Shown here: positions 16,010 to 24,160 of the stretch, piece by piece
Layout: every line of letters begins with the position of its first letter
How positions within the stretch are numbered: position 1 is the first letter of the stretch
Source: Streptococcus parasanguinis
Lineage (GTDB): Bacteria > Bacillota > Bacilli > Lactobacillales > Streptococcaceae
Reading direction: 5' to 3'
DNA length: 41,868 nucleotides
NCBI GenBank assembly: GCA_018365265.1
Contig: JAGZKI010000015.1
Coordinates: forward strand, 1-41,868
Program-made: the position numbers and the translations under genes
The notes under the pieces: generated by a model
What the model was told of the DNA's origin: nothing
What the model saw: only the letters and a program-made list of their open reading frames with translations
Database searches by the model: none

Positions 16010-16429
16010 TCACTCTTCAACAAAGGAGTTCAAAAAAACCTCAAAAGATGGCCATTGACCATACAACTCAGCTGTTTCTTCTAAAACATAGAAGTAAACC
16101 ATACCATAATCTTCTTCCCTTAGAGAAAGAGCATAGTTGCCAGAACCAGGATCATAGGCGAAATGGAGAAGGTCTGTAGCCCTAAATCCTGCAGGCACAG
16201 CCTCATCGTCATACCATGTAAGAGACTTCCTCATCTCCTCAAGTGAATCAAAGGAATTAAAAGGAAAGAGATGATGTTCATCGTGGACACCCATTACTTG
16301 GGGCTGGCCACCGTTGTGCTTGAGATAAAAATCCATCATAGATTTTGGTAATTTCTTTCCAAGAATCTCCTCAAATTGTAAAAAATCTTCGCTTGAAATA
16401 GCTGGATCTGTGTCTGTTAATACTAGCAT
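16010..16429 (-). CDS. SMI1/KNR4 (SUKH-1) family protein
   Basis: 139 residues. The N-terminal half has the SUKH pattern: FEEILGKKLPKSMMDFYLKHNGG, then a loop and FPFNSFDSLEEM. AYDPGSGNYALSL and PSFEVFLNSFVEE follow in the C-terminal half. In bacteria SUKH-1 proteins are mostly immunity proteins against contact-dependent or secreted nuclease toxins. No toxin is encoded beside it, so it could be an orphan immunity gene protecting against neighbours. Ribosome site AAAAGGAGACGAG. It is followed after 18 bases by the start of the Imm51 remnant, suggesting a former operon. Confidence 0.85.
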   Translation of the reverse strand: MLVLTDTDPAISSEDFLQFEEILGKKLPKSMMDFYLKHNGGQPQVMGVHDEHHLFPFNSFDSLEEMRKSLTWYDDEAVPAGFRATDLLHFAYDPGSGNYALSLREEDYGMVYFYVLEETAELYGQWPSFEVFLNSFVEE

Positions 16430-16542
16430 CTCGTCTCCTTTTGAGTCTCTCTTCCCAAAGGCTTTTTTTATTTGACCTCCATATTACAGGTCCCTTTTAG
16501 GCTATCATACCATAAAATTCCTTTTCCATAAAGCTAAAATAG

Positions 16543-16577
16543 AAAATGAGCCCAGTGGTTTTACTAGACTCATTTTA
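16543..16577 (-). terminator. Terminator after the truncated Nudix gene
   Basis: Arms AAAATGAG / CTCATTTT with an inner AGT/ACT pairing. It lies 20 bases after the Nudix fragment stop codon. The gap 16430-16596 otherwise holds only the likely promoter of the SMI1/KNR4 gene (TATGAT on the minus strand). Confidence 0.65.
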
Positions 16578-16596
16578 TCCTTATTATTTTACTTTA

Positions 16597-16893
16597 TTAT
16601 TTTGCTTTTTCAACCCATATTGACCGCTCAATCAACCGTCTTAGACAGAAGTCTTGCCCTTCTTCTTGAACCAGCACGTCATAACCCCTAGGATTTGAGT
16701 AACGGCTAAGGGTATAGCCCGTCTCTTCCAGAACTTCTCGCTTTAGGGTTTCTGTCAGTCCCTCCCCTAGTTCCTGGCTACCACCCGGTAGATCAAAACG
16801 ATGCTGATAAGGGCCTCTTGTTTTTTCAATGCAGAGCAGTTTCCCGTCTTTAAAACAGACTCCGTAGACGCCAAAGTGATTTTTGATTTCCAT
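16597..16893 (-). pseudogene. Truncated second copy of the Nudix gene
   Basis: 98 residues from an ATG with a strong AGGAGGATTTG site. Residues 1-82 match the first part of the Nudix-ASCH protein with 9 differences, and the Nudix box is intact. After EEGQDF the sequence changes to an unrelated 16-residue tail. The full-length Nudix fold needs about 130 residues, so this is probably inactive, though it could still be expressed. It lies in direct orientation to the first copy, and the two bracket the immunity-type genes. Confidence 0.8.
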
Positions 16894-16992
16894 CAAATCC
16901 TCCTACTTTCATTCAAAGCTCAGTCGATAGTGAAACCAGTATAGCTATTCTTTTTGCAACACCATCTCTTATTGACCCTAATCATTTCTTCT

Positions 16993-18195
16993 CTATTGAT
17001 TTAATACCTTTTCAATATCAATTTTAGTAATTTTTCTAGATACCAATAATCCTGCAAAAACTGAAGTGAGTATCCCTATTAATACCGGGAACAACAATCT
17101 GGTAAGTTCAATATCTAGTGGTAACCCACTCAAAAAGATGATTAAATAAGAAATAGCAATTCCTATCACCAATCCCGCGCTTGTACCTCGTACTCCCATC
17201 ATAAAGCTTTCAAATAAATATATTCTTTTTATCTGTCGATCAGATGCACCGATGATTTTAAAAGTTGCGATCTGTTTATGATTCTCCTGAATGGTAATGG
17301 CTAGAATATTGATGATATTAATAATCGCTACAATAGAGATAAGAACTATGATTAAGAGGATAAAAAGGTCGATGTAGGAAAACCATCTGGATAGCATATT
17401 GATAACATCCTGTTGTGTTGCTACAACAACATCTAATCCTGTTCCTGATAAAGATTGTTTTAAATTTTCATTTTTTAAAACAGTCTTTTCTATCTTGTTT
17501 GCTACTTCATTTAAATCGGTTCCATTTTTTACAGTAGCATTCAGATAGTAATACTTATTTGATGAAACGCTACTACTTTTTACATTGATTGCCATCATTT
17601 GATTTATTTCTGTTGGCAAGGTAGAAAATAACTGCGCTTCTTGCTTGTCTATAATGCCAGAAATTACAAACTTTTCATAATGATTATCAATCTTAATAGT
17701 CACCGTATCTCCGACATTCATTGATGTAGCCTTGTGTACGGAATCTCCGATTAATATTTCATTGTCCTTCTCTGGAAATTTCCCTTCAGCAATTCTAATA
17801 TTCAGGTTTTTTAAATACTTTTCTTCTAGACAATGGATAGTATTGGAAACCGATGTCTTACCATTTTGGAATTTGATATCATCCGTAAATAATAGTTTTA
17901 CACCAGTAATATTTTTTACTTCATCTATTTTTTTAACTCGATCAATATCATCACTAGAAAATAAAGGTAAAGCTTTATAATTCAGAGAATTTTCTTTATT
18001 ACCAAAGGCAACAGTAACAACATTTTTATTTGCTACAGTCATTTCATTAATCATTTTAATATAGAAAGAATTAGAAATGAGCATCACTAAAACAATTAGC
18101 AAAACAGAGATCGCTATTGACAGTCGAACTAATCTATATCTTCGTTTGTTAACTTCTAAATCTCTTTTAGCAATGAATAATATGGAATGATTCAT
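16993..18195 (-). CDS. ABC transporter permease, MacB/FtsX type
   Basis: 400 residues. One N-terminal membrane helix (about 24-46), an extracytoplasmic domain of about 215 residues, then three helices (about 275-300, 325-350, 360-390): the four-helix MacB/FtsX topology. Such proteins move or sense peptides and lipoproteins at the membrane. Follows its ATPase by 4 bases. The region is clearly more A/T-rich than the housekeeping genes around it, consistent with acquisition. Bacteriocin or antimicrobial-peptide export/immunity is a common role of such pairs, but no bacteriocin precursor was found. Confidence 0.88.
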   Translation of the reverse strand: MNHSILFIAKRDLEVNKRRYRLVRLSIAISVLLIVLVMLISNSFYIKMINEMTVANKNVVTVAFGNKENSLNYKALPLFSSDDIDRVKKIDEVKNITGVKLLFTDDIKFQNGKTSVSNTIHCLEEKYLKNLNIRIAEGKFPEKDNEILIGDSVHKATSMNVGDTVTIKIDNHYEKFVISGIIDKQEAQLFSTLPTEINQMMAINVKSSSVSSNKYYYLNATVKNGTDLNEVANKIEKTVLKNENLKQSLSGTGLDVVVATQQDVINMLSRWFSYIDLFILLIIVLISIVAIINIINILAITIQENHKQIATFKIIGASDRQIKRIYLFESFMMGVRGTSAGLVIGIAISYLIIFLSGLPLDIELTRLLFPVLIGILTSVFAGLLVSRKITKIDIEKVLNQ

Positions 18196-18199
18196 TTTA

Positions 18200-18859
18200 T
18201 CATCTCCTTACGTACTCAATTTTGCCATCAACAACTGTGCAAATAGACTGCATACTATTCGCCACTTTATCACTATGAGTTACTGTTATAATCGTGATAC
18301 CTAACTCCTCATTGATCCGCTTCAACAATTCTATTATATTTTGTTCGTTAGCAGCATCTAAATTACCAGTAGGTTCATCCGCTATCAATATTTCTGGATT
18401 GTTAATAAGAGCTCTTGCCAAAGCAACTCTTTGTTTTTCTCCTCCACTAATCTTATCAATACTCTTACTTAACATTTCCTTTGAAAGACCTAGAGTGTTA
18501 CAAATTTCGTTAATGTTATTCTCTCCATTTTCAAAAAAATATCTTGGAAGTAGAATATTCTCTTTCACCGTGAAACCTGAAATCAAATTAAAGTTTTGGA
18601 ACACACAGCCAATATTCCTACGCCTTACCTTACTCAAATTTTTCATATCTAAAATGGAACTACCACAGACTAAGATATCCCCCTCATTTAAACTGGTAAT
18701 CCCTAATATTAATTTAACAAGAGTAGTTTTTCCTAATCCAGAACGGCCAACTATTGCAGTCGTGCTACCTTTTTTAAATTCAAAATTACAATTTTTGAAA
18801 ATGTATCTGACATTCGATCCATCACTAAAACATTTAGTAACATTCACTAATTTAATCAT
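18200..18859 (-). CDS. ABC transporter ATP-binding protein (MacB/LolD type)
   Basis: About 219 residues starting at the ATG after GAAGGTGAAATC; an ATG seven codons upstream is less well placed. Walker A GRSGLGKTT (about 38-46), Q-loop VFQNFNL, signature SGGEKQRVALARAL, Walker B ILIADEPTGNLD, and the His switch THSD are all intact, so it should hydrolyse ATP. Partner of the permease 4 bases downstream. Upstream there is only a decayed ORF. Confidence 0.92.
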   Translation of the reverse strand: MIKLVNVTKCFSDGSNVRYIFKNCNFEFKKGSTTAIVGRSGLGKTTLVKLILGITSLNEGDILVCGSSILDMKNLSKVRRRNIGCVFQNFNLISGFTVKENILLPRYFFENGENNINEICNTLGLSKEMLSKSIDKISGGEKQRVALARALINNPEILIADEPTGNLDAANEQNIIELLKRINEELGITIITVTHSDKVANSMQSICTVVDGKIEYVRR

Positions 18860-18901
18860 GATTTCACCTTCATTCCACAATAACTTAGCAAATCAATTGT
18901 A

Positions 18902-19238
18902 CTATTCGTTTCTTCTAAAACAATCTCTTAAGGTTTCAGGTAGAGCCCATTCAAAAAGTTCTTCTGAACTTACCCTCAGTTATCTTCATAATTGTTATTA
19001 TCCCTGTATTTTTTTGGTGAAATAGGCTAGATCTCCATCGTGACCAATCATAAAGAAATCTGATTCATCTTGACCACTCTGGTAGGTTTAATTTCATTCA
19101 GTAAGATCTTCTTTAGCATAGAGGTAAATACCTGTCTCACCACTATCGTAACTCAATTGTCCACCTAGATTTGATACTCTTTCAGTAAGGAAAAAACAAT
19201 TACATTTCTTAGCAAGATTTTAGCTCCTGCTTTTTCAT
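18902..19238 (-). pseudogene. Decayed ORF of unknown family
   Basis: One minus-strand frame keeps protein-like stretches across the gap (LTERVSNLGGQLSYDSGETG, DFFMIGHDGDLAYFTKK, SEELFEWALPETLRDCFRRN) but is cut by at least six in-frame stop codons. An ATG at 19238 lies in another frame. I do not recognise the parent family; position in the island would fit another lost immunity-type gene. Confidence 0.6.
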
Positions 19239-19242
19239 TTCC

Positions 19243-19941
19243 CTACTTCAAACTCCATCCACCATCAATGGTCAGGATTTGCCCTTGCATGGCAGACGCC
19301 TTCCCGTTAGCCAAAAAGAGACTGACTTCTGCCACTTCCTCTGGCTCAATCCAGCGCTTGATGGGTGTCTCACTGGCTACCCAGTCAGCCAATCCACCTG
19401 GTTCAAAGTCCGCTGCGGTCATGCCTGTTTTGACGGCTCCTGGCGCGATGCCAAAGACCTGAATACCAGCTTCTGCATAATCCAGGGCCAACTGCTTGGT
19501 AAAGCCTGCTAGAGCATGCTTGGAAGAAGTATAAGCGTGGCCGCCTCCTCCTGCCAGGCTAGAAGCAATGGAGCACATATTGATGATGATACCTTGCTTC
19601 TTCTCCAACATTTGAGTCAGATAATACCGTGTCAACTCTACCGGGGTCACATAATTGATCTCAAAGATCTCCTGATTCTCCTGAGCGCTTTGCTCCAGAA
19701 GCGGTTTGTAATCATCCAAAACACCAGCTGTATTGCACAAGACATCGACCTCAGGACACCAGTCGAAAATTGGCGTCAAATCTAGGGTTAAGTCCCGTTG
19801 CAAGAAATGAAAATCACCTGCTAACTGGGGATCCGCTCCCTGGTCCACCCCATAGACCTGGTAGCCCTTCTCTAGAAAGAGGCGAGCTTGAGCCAGACCA
19901 ATCCCGGAACTCACGCCTGTAATCAAGACTCTTTTAGTCAT
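19243..19941 (-). CDS. Short-chain dehydrogenase/reductase (FabG-like)
   Basis: 232 residues of the classical SDR fold: cofactor loop TGVSSGIG (about 8-15), CNTAGVL in place of the NAG motif (about 69-75), active-site Ser near MCSIASSLA, and YTSSK giving the Tyr-x3-Lys pair. The C-terminal LTIDGGWS is typical of FabG-like members. It is an NAD(P)-dependent alcohol/ketone reductase of unknown substrate. The start overlaps the end of the DUF2829 gene by 8 bases, so the two are coupled. Confidence 0.9.
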   Translation of the reverse strand: MTKRVLITGVSSGIGLAQARLFLEKGYQVYGVDQGADPQLAGDFHFLQRDLTLDLTPIFDWCPEVDVLCNTAGVLDDYKPLLEQSAQENQEIFEINYVTPVELTRYYLTQMLEKKQGIIINMCSIASSLAGGGGHAYTSSKHALAGFTKQLALDYAEAGIQVFGIAPGAVKTGMTAADFEPGGLADWVASETPIKRWIEPEEVAEVSLFLANGKASAMQGQILTIDGGWSLK

Positions 19942-20170
19942 GGACTTCCACCCAATCTGTCGCTAAAACATCACAAGGGGTTGGACTCCACATGGAGAAA
20001 CCTTCACCCTCACCAGAAACGTTGATGAGGAAATAAGGTGTCACTTCCAGAGCCACCCCATTTTGCTCAATGGTATCAAAGAGTTGGACGTAGTTTTCTG
20101 CCCCACCCCAACCTGTTCGCACATATTTTTTCTTAGCTTTTAAGCCTGGTAAAATCTCTTCAAATGTCAT
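19934..20170 (-). CDS. DUF2829 domain protein
   Basis: 78 residues: MTFEEILPGLKAKKKYVRTG, then FLINVSGEGEGFSMWSPTPC and a terminal LATDWVEV, the compact DUF2829 pattern. The family is common in phages and Firmicutes and has no established activity. Ribosome site AAGGAGAAAAAG. First gene of a two-gene unit with the SDR. Confidence 0.88.
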   Translation of the reverse strand: MTFEEILPGLKAKKKYVRTGWGGAENYVQLFDTIEQNGVALEVTPYFLINVSGEGEGFSMWSPTPCDVLATDWVEVHD

Positions 20171-20236
20171 CTTTTTCTCCTTTGTTATCTAATTAACTTT
20201 CTCCCTTCATTATACCAAAAAAAGAGCTTTCTCTAT

Positions 20237-20270
20237 GTAAAAAGCCAGAGTTCTACTACTCTAGCTTTCA
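20237..20270 (-). terminator. Terminator of the amino-acid permease gene
   Basis: Near-perfect stem AAAGCTAGAGT / ACTCTGGCTTT with a 6-base loop and a T-run on the minus strand. Confidence 0.85.
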
Positions 20271-20274
20271 TCTT

Positions 20275-21666
20275 TTATTGATTTTCTTCTGAATGGCGAT
20301 AGCCATAACCGAAATAAATTCCGACCCCGATCAAGAGAGCAACTCCGAAGGCCAGCCAGGTCGAAAAGGAATACTGGGTCATAAAGGACAGGCAGACCAC
20401 AATCGATAGGATTGGCAAGACTGGAACCAAGGGTGTTTTAAATTCACCAGGTCCAGGAGCCCCGTGTTCCTTGCGCAATTTCAAGAGGGCAAAGGCCAAC
20501 ATAACTAGGTAAGCCAAGGTACAAATATTTAAGAAGGAAGCGATACTTGCAAGTGGAAAGACTCCACCAGCAATGGCAGCCATCGATCCAGCTACTAGTG
20601 TTGCATTTTTGGGAATTCTAGTTTTTGGATCGAGTTGTTTCATAGCTTTTGGCAGGAGACCATCCCGCGCCAAACTGTAAATCATCCGTGAGAGGGCAAA
20701 GGTCATGGAAATGCAGACGGTAATTAGGGTCAAAATCGCTACCAGCGATACATAATTTCCAGCCCAGCCGGCTCCGACCTGACGAAGAGCAAAGGCAACC
20801 GCATCTTCTACATTTAAGTTCTTAAAAGGAACCATACCTGTCAAAACCAGGGTGACCAAAATATAAAGAACCGTTGTGATCAAAAGACTAAGGACAATGC
20901 CTCGAGGGACGTTCTTTTGTGGTTCCTTGATTTCATCGACCGCCATGGAAATGGACTCAAAACCAAGAAAGGCAAAGAACATGAGCGAAGCTCCAGCTAT
21001 AATCCCTGTCTGACCACCATAGATTTCGCCAAATCCATACGGAGCAAAGTTTGCCCAGTTGCCAGGATTTAGGTGAAAAATCCCGACAAGAATAAACAAG
21101 GCAAGAGCGGAAAACTTGAGTAAGACCAACAAGGAATTAAAGCGTAAGACCGCTTTTGCATTCATAAGGACTAAGGCTGTGACGAGGACCATGACCAAAA
21201 TAGGCAAGAGATCCACATAAGTTCCCTTAGCTGGATCAAAAGTCCCGTTTAAAGCTGTCGGCAGGCTCCAGCCAAGATTGGCCAACAAGCCCTTGAAATA
21301 CGCGGCCCAACCTGAAGCCACCCCTGATACGGCGGTCATGAATTCCATCACGGTCAACCAACCAGCAATCCAGGCTGGAAACTCTCCAAAGATGGCATAG
21401 AGGTAACTATAGGCTCCACCGGTTGAAGGGATGCGAGACGCAAACTCAGCAAAGAAGAGGGCAGATAAGCCAACGCAAAAAGCAGCAATCACAATCGAAA
21501 TAATCAAGGCTGGACCAGCTAAATTCGCTGCTGCTGTTCCCGTAATTGTGAAGATTCCTGTCCCCACCATGGCACCGATTCCTAAAATAATCAAATCCCA
21601 CAATCGTAAATGGCGATTTAGACCCGGGTGTACTTGTCCAAGTCCCTTTTTTCGAAATAGATTCAT
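20275..21666 (-). CDS. APC-family amino acid permease
   Basis: 463 residues with about 12 hydrophobic helices. Starts at the ATG after GGGAGAATATAC, where the protein begins MNLFRKKGLG; the 15 extra upstream codons lack a ribosome site. The first helix carries the APC substrate motif IILGIGAMVGTGIF, and FFAFLGFESISMAVDE matches helix 6 of cationic amino-acid (CAT/YfnA-like) transporters. Imports an amino acid with H+; which one cannot be told. Single-gene unit between a terminator and a composite repeat. Confidence 0.92.
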   Translation of the reverse strand: MNLFRKKGLGQVHPGLNRHLRLWDLIILGIGAMVGTGIFTITGTAAANLAGPALIISIVIAAFCVGLSALFFAEFASRIPSTGGAYSYLYAIFGEFPAWIAGWLTVMEFMTAVSGVASGWAAYFKGLLANLGWSLPTALNGTFDPAKGTYVDLLPILVMVLVTALVLMNAKAVLRFNSLLVLLKFSALALFILVGIFHLNPGNWANFAPYGFGEIYGGQTGIIAGASLMFFAFLGFESISMAVDEIKEPQKNVPRGIVLSLLITTVLYILVTLVLTGMVPFKNLNVEDAVAFALRQVGAGWAGNYVSLVAILTLITVCISMTFALSRMIYSLARDGLLPKAMKQLDPKTRIPKNATLVAGSMAAIAGGVFPLASIASFLNICTLAYLVMLAFALLKLRKEHGAPGPGEFKTPLVPVLPILSIVVCLSFMTQYSFSTWLAFGVALLIGVGIYFGYGYRHSEENQ

Positions 21667-21717
21667 GTATATTCTCCCATCTAATGAGTTTATTCTATCA
21701 TACTTGGACAAGAAAGA

Positions 21718-21788
21718 GAGTGGGACAGAAATCGGTCATTCGTTAGAATTCGATTTCGTCGTCCCACCTCCGCACAGTTGAGTAGGGC
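21718..21788. repeat. Dispersed hairpin repeat, copy 2 (left module)
   Basis: Near-identical inverted copy of 48-118, with a two-base difference near the hairpin tip (GGTCATT against GGCAATT). Right of it (21789-21890) is a middle block different from that of copy 1, carrying two hairpins, ACTTGC/GCAAGT and CTCAAAGC/GCTTTGAG. A CTCAACCACTGC border shared with copy 1 then follows. Confidence 0.85.
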
Positions 21789-21906
21789 ATCTTTGGAACT
21801 TGAAAAGCGAACAACTACTTAGGAAACTTGCTTAGCAAGTCCTATCTACCACCTCAAAGCAGTGCTTTGAGCACTCAACCACTGCGTCTTGCTCGACAAT
21901 CCAAAA

Positions 21907-21938
21907 ACAATTGAGAGGCTAGGACTTTTGTCCCAGCC
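21907..21938. repeat. 32-base hairpin repeat, also at 36930-36961
   Basis: Identical 32 bases in both places, same orientation. The core pairs GGCTAGGAC with GTCCCAGCC around TTTT. In both cases it lies just past the 3' end of a minus-strand gene (DUF1129 here), so it may act as a terminator, but the T-tract is poor on the minus strand. Confidence 0.8.
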
Positions 21939-21950
21939 CCCCATTTCTTT

Positions 21951-22781
21951 CTATTTATCACTTTCCGTCCTATTCTTTTTCAAAGCACGAATCGTAAACC
22001 AATAATAAATAACTAGCCCAAAAACGATGATCACTGTGGGCAGAAGAACCGTCATACCAAGATTCTGAACTCCTTGCGCCAAGGTCCAGCGATGTAAGAA
22101 TCCAACCACTAAAAAGGCGACGATAGGAAAGATGAAAGCTCGTCCAAACTCTTCTTTCCATTGCCAAAGAATGAGAGCCCCGCTAGCCCCTGTCATGAGA
22201 AGAGTATCCCAAGGACTAGGGACTACAAACCAAGCAAGAGCTGGCAAGAAGCGAACTCCCACAATTTCACTGACAAAATAGAATCCTAGAACTAGAACAA
22301 AGACTACATAAATTTCTTTTTTCGCTTTTTCCTCCGCAAAAATGAGACGACGAAGGAGATAGAAGATGATCCCAACAGTTAGGAGTCCCAAAATGATGTC
22401 GGTTAAATAGACTAGCGGCTTGAGCACAAGGACCGCTTGAGAAGCAAAATCACTTAAGAGGCGATAAAAAATCACAATACCTGAAAAGATAGCCCCATAT
22501 TTCAAAACAGACCGTGTCGATTCTTTGGGCATATTTTCGATGATTTGGTCTGCCATTCCCTTTGGATCAAGGCCAAAATAATCCTTTGCCGTGAGGCCAT
22601 CCGCTCCTGCTTGCGAAAAGTCAAGTGCTAGATTATAGACCTGCTCTCTTAAAGCTTTTTCCTCATATAAGAAGCCGGCAAAATTGAAATAATCCCAGAG
22701 ATCTTGGAAATAGGCTTGGTCCTCCTGACTAAAGGTTTGCATCAAGGCCTGTGTTTCTTCAAAATACATTGCTGATTTCAT
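21951..22781 (-). CDS. DUF1129-type membrane protein, second copy
   Basis: About 276 residues starting at an ATG after AAGAAGGAAGAAGC that overlaps the previous stop codon by 4 bases. The soluble N-terminal part includes DYFGLDPKGMADQII, followed by about six hydrophobic helices. The N-terminal domain is related to that of the upstream gene (DYFGKDPRAMVDQVL). Both are regulated companions of a PadR gene, a recurrent arrangement in Firmicutes. Probably a membrane-stress protein; biochemical role unknown. Confidence 0.8.
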   Translation of the reverse strand: MKSAMYFEETQALMQTFSQEDQAYFQDLWDYFNFAGFLYEEKALREQVYNLALDFSQAGADGLTAKDYFGLDPKGMADQIIENMPKESTRSVLKYGAIFSGIVIFYRLLSDFASQAVLVLKPLVYLTDIILGLLTVGIIFYLLRRLIFAEEKAKKEIYVVFVLVLGFYFVSEIVGVRFLPALAWFVVPSPWDTLLMTGASGALILWQWKEEFGRAFIFPIVAFLVVGFLHRWTLAQGVQNLGMTVLLPTVIIVFGLVIYYWFTIRALKKNRTESDK

Positions 22782-23578
22782 GCTTCTTCCTTCTTTCTTT
22801 GGAGACAAAATACAACAAGGGTCAGGACTAGTCCCATGAGAGGAAGTAGCCAGCCTATTAAATGAGCAGTTTCCTGATTCACGAGACGCATCCAGCATCC
22901 AGTAACTAGGAAAGTCAGGCCCAGGACTAGTAGACTCGTCATCAAACGCTCCCTGCTTCTATAGGCCATAACTGCAAACCCAAGTAAGACTAGGACAGCG
23001 AGAACAATCGCCCAACCATCTGATAAGAGGAGACTCCCAATATGGCCAAAATAGATCGAACATAGTCGTACGATGTTCAGAAATACCATCAGGCTGATCA
23101 CACTGATAAAAATAGCCCAAGACCACTTCATTTCTCCATAGCTCTGTTTGGACCAAAGCCACGTGATGAACTGGCTGAACACCAAGAAATTGAGTAGAAT
23201 GACAACATAGGTCAAGGGCTCGATTCTCAGTGGCATCATCCAGGTGAAATCCATTAAATAGCGCATGCCAACCAAGATCACTCCAAGTAGGAAGACGAGT
23301 CCCACATAAGATCCTAAAGAGCGTTTAGGCAAGTCTGAAAGAACTTGATCCACCATCGCCCGTGGATCCTTTCCAAAATAATCCACCGCCCGAACGCCTT
23401 CTTTTTCAGCAACTTTCAGGTCGCAAACCATATTGTAGAGTTGTTCACCGAGTGCTTCATCATCATAAAAATAGGATTTGGCCCCAATATAGGCCACCAT
23501 TTTTTTCACATAGACTTGACCCTCTTTGTTTAGATGAATCAATTCATCTGACATTTTTCCGGTATAACTTTCTACCAT
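22778..23578 (-). CDS. DUF1129-type membrane protein, first copy
   Basis: About 266 residues from the ATG that overlaps the padR stop codon (ATGGTAG) with AAGGAGGGAGAAGA upstream. The N-terminal soluble domain carries DYFGKDPRAMVDQVL; about six hydrophobic helices follow. Translationally coupled to padR before it and to the paralogue after it, so the three genes form one autoregulated unit. Function unknown. Confidence 0.82.
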   Translation of the reverse strand: MVESYTGKMSDELIHLNKEGQVYVKKMVAYIGAKSYFYDDEALGEQLYNMVCDLKVAEKEGVRAVDYFGKDPRAMVDQVLSDLPKRSLGSYVGLVFLLGVILVGMRYLMDFTWMMPLRIEPLTYVVILLNFLVFSQFITWLWSKQSYGEMKWSWAIFISVISLMVFLNIVRLCSIYFGHIGSLLLSDGWAIVLAVLVLLGFAVMAYRSRERLMTSLLVLGLTFLVTGCWMRLVNQETAHLIGWLLPLMGLVLTLVVFCLQRKKEEA

Positions 23579-23901
23579 TCTTCTCCCTCCTTCTTGATAC
23601 GTTCTACTTTTGTGACTAGCTCCTGCCACTGGTCCCAAAATTCCTCTAAGCGCTCTCTTCCAGCATCACTGAGTGAAAAATACTTGCGATCGGGACCATC
23701 TGGAGACGGCCTCATTTCCCCATGAATAACCCCTTGTTTTTCTAATTTTTGAAGCAGGGGATAAATGGTCCCAGCGACAATCTTATCAAATCCCATCTCT
23801 TTGAGACTTTGGATCAATTCATAGCCATAGATAGCCTTTTTAGAAATAATCTCCAGCACACAGCCCTCCAAGACTCCCTTTAGTAATTGGGACTCTTTCA
23901 T
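23572..23901 (-). CDS. PadR-family transcriptional regulator
   Basis: About 109 residues. Winged-helix region with the family signatures ISKKAIYGYEL, GTIYPLLQKLEKQGVI and GPDRKYFSLSDAGRE, then a short C-terminal dimerisation helix. Start chosen at the ATG after GAGGTGAGAAGG; an upstream ATG adds seven residues. PadR proteins usually repress their own operon until an effector or stress releases them, and the operator-like repeats around its promoter fit this. Confidence 0.92.
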   Translation of the reverse strand: MKESQLLKGVLEGCVLEIISKKAIYGYELIQSLKEMGFDKIVAGTIYPLLQKLEKQGVIHGEMRPSPDGPDRKYFSLSDAGRERLEEFWDQWQELVTKVERIKKEGEEW

Positions 23902-23939
23902 CCTTCTCACCTCTTTCATCACATATTTTACTAGTTTGT

Positions 23940-23993
23940 TTTACATACTAGCTTGCTCACTATCAGTATACTCTTTCTTGACTAGTATGTAAA
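23940..23993 (-). promoter_or_regulatory. padR promoter with paired operator arms
   Basis: On the minus strand, -35 TTTACA and -10 TATACT are 17 bases apart. A 12-base inverted repeat brackets the core: TTTACATACTAG covers the -35 box and CTAGTATGTAAA lies downstream of the -10 box. Arm centres are 42 bases apart, about four helical turns. A further ACTAGT follows at about 23930. Likely PadR autoregulation site. Confidence 0.75.
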
Positions 23994-24101
23994 GCATAAT
24001 AGTAATTTTTTTAAAAAATTTTTATTCCTTAAAAATCCCTTAAAATCAAGGGTTTTACTGTATACCTGTGTGTAAATATGCAAAAAAAGTTCAAAAAACA
24101 C

Positions 24102-24130
24102 TTTATTTTGTAGATTGATTGGAGTATAAT
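24102..24130 (+). promoter_or_regulatory. Promoter of the second oligopeptide-binding protein gene
   Basis: TTTATT and TATAAT are 17 bases apart, with the -10 box 30 bases before the ATG. The gap 23994-24101 is very A/T-rich and shows no gene. Confidence 0.6.
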
Positions 24131-24160
24131 GATTTAAATTATTCAAAAGGAGACACGAAT

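Noticed and set aside
18294..19025. 243-codon open frame on the plus strand opposite the ABC ATPase gene
   Set aside because: The ATPase on the other strand has all motifs intact; the plus frame runs into the decayed ORF region and has no family features.
24003..24022. CodY-like box before the second oligopeptide-binding protein gene
   Set aside because: At least four mismatches to AATTTTCWGAAAATT in a tract that is nearly all A and T.
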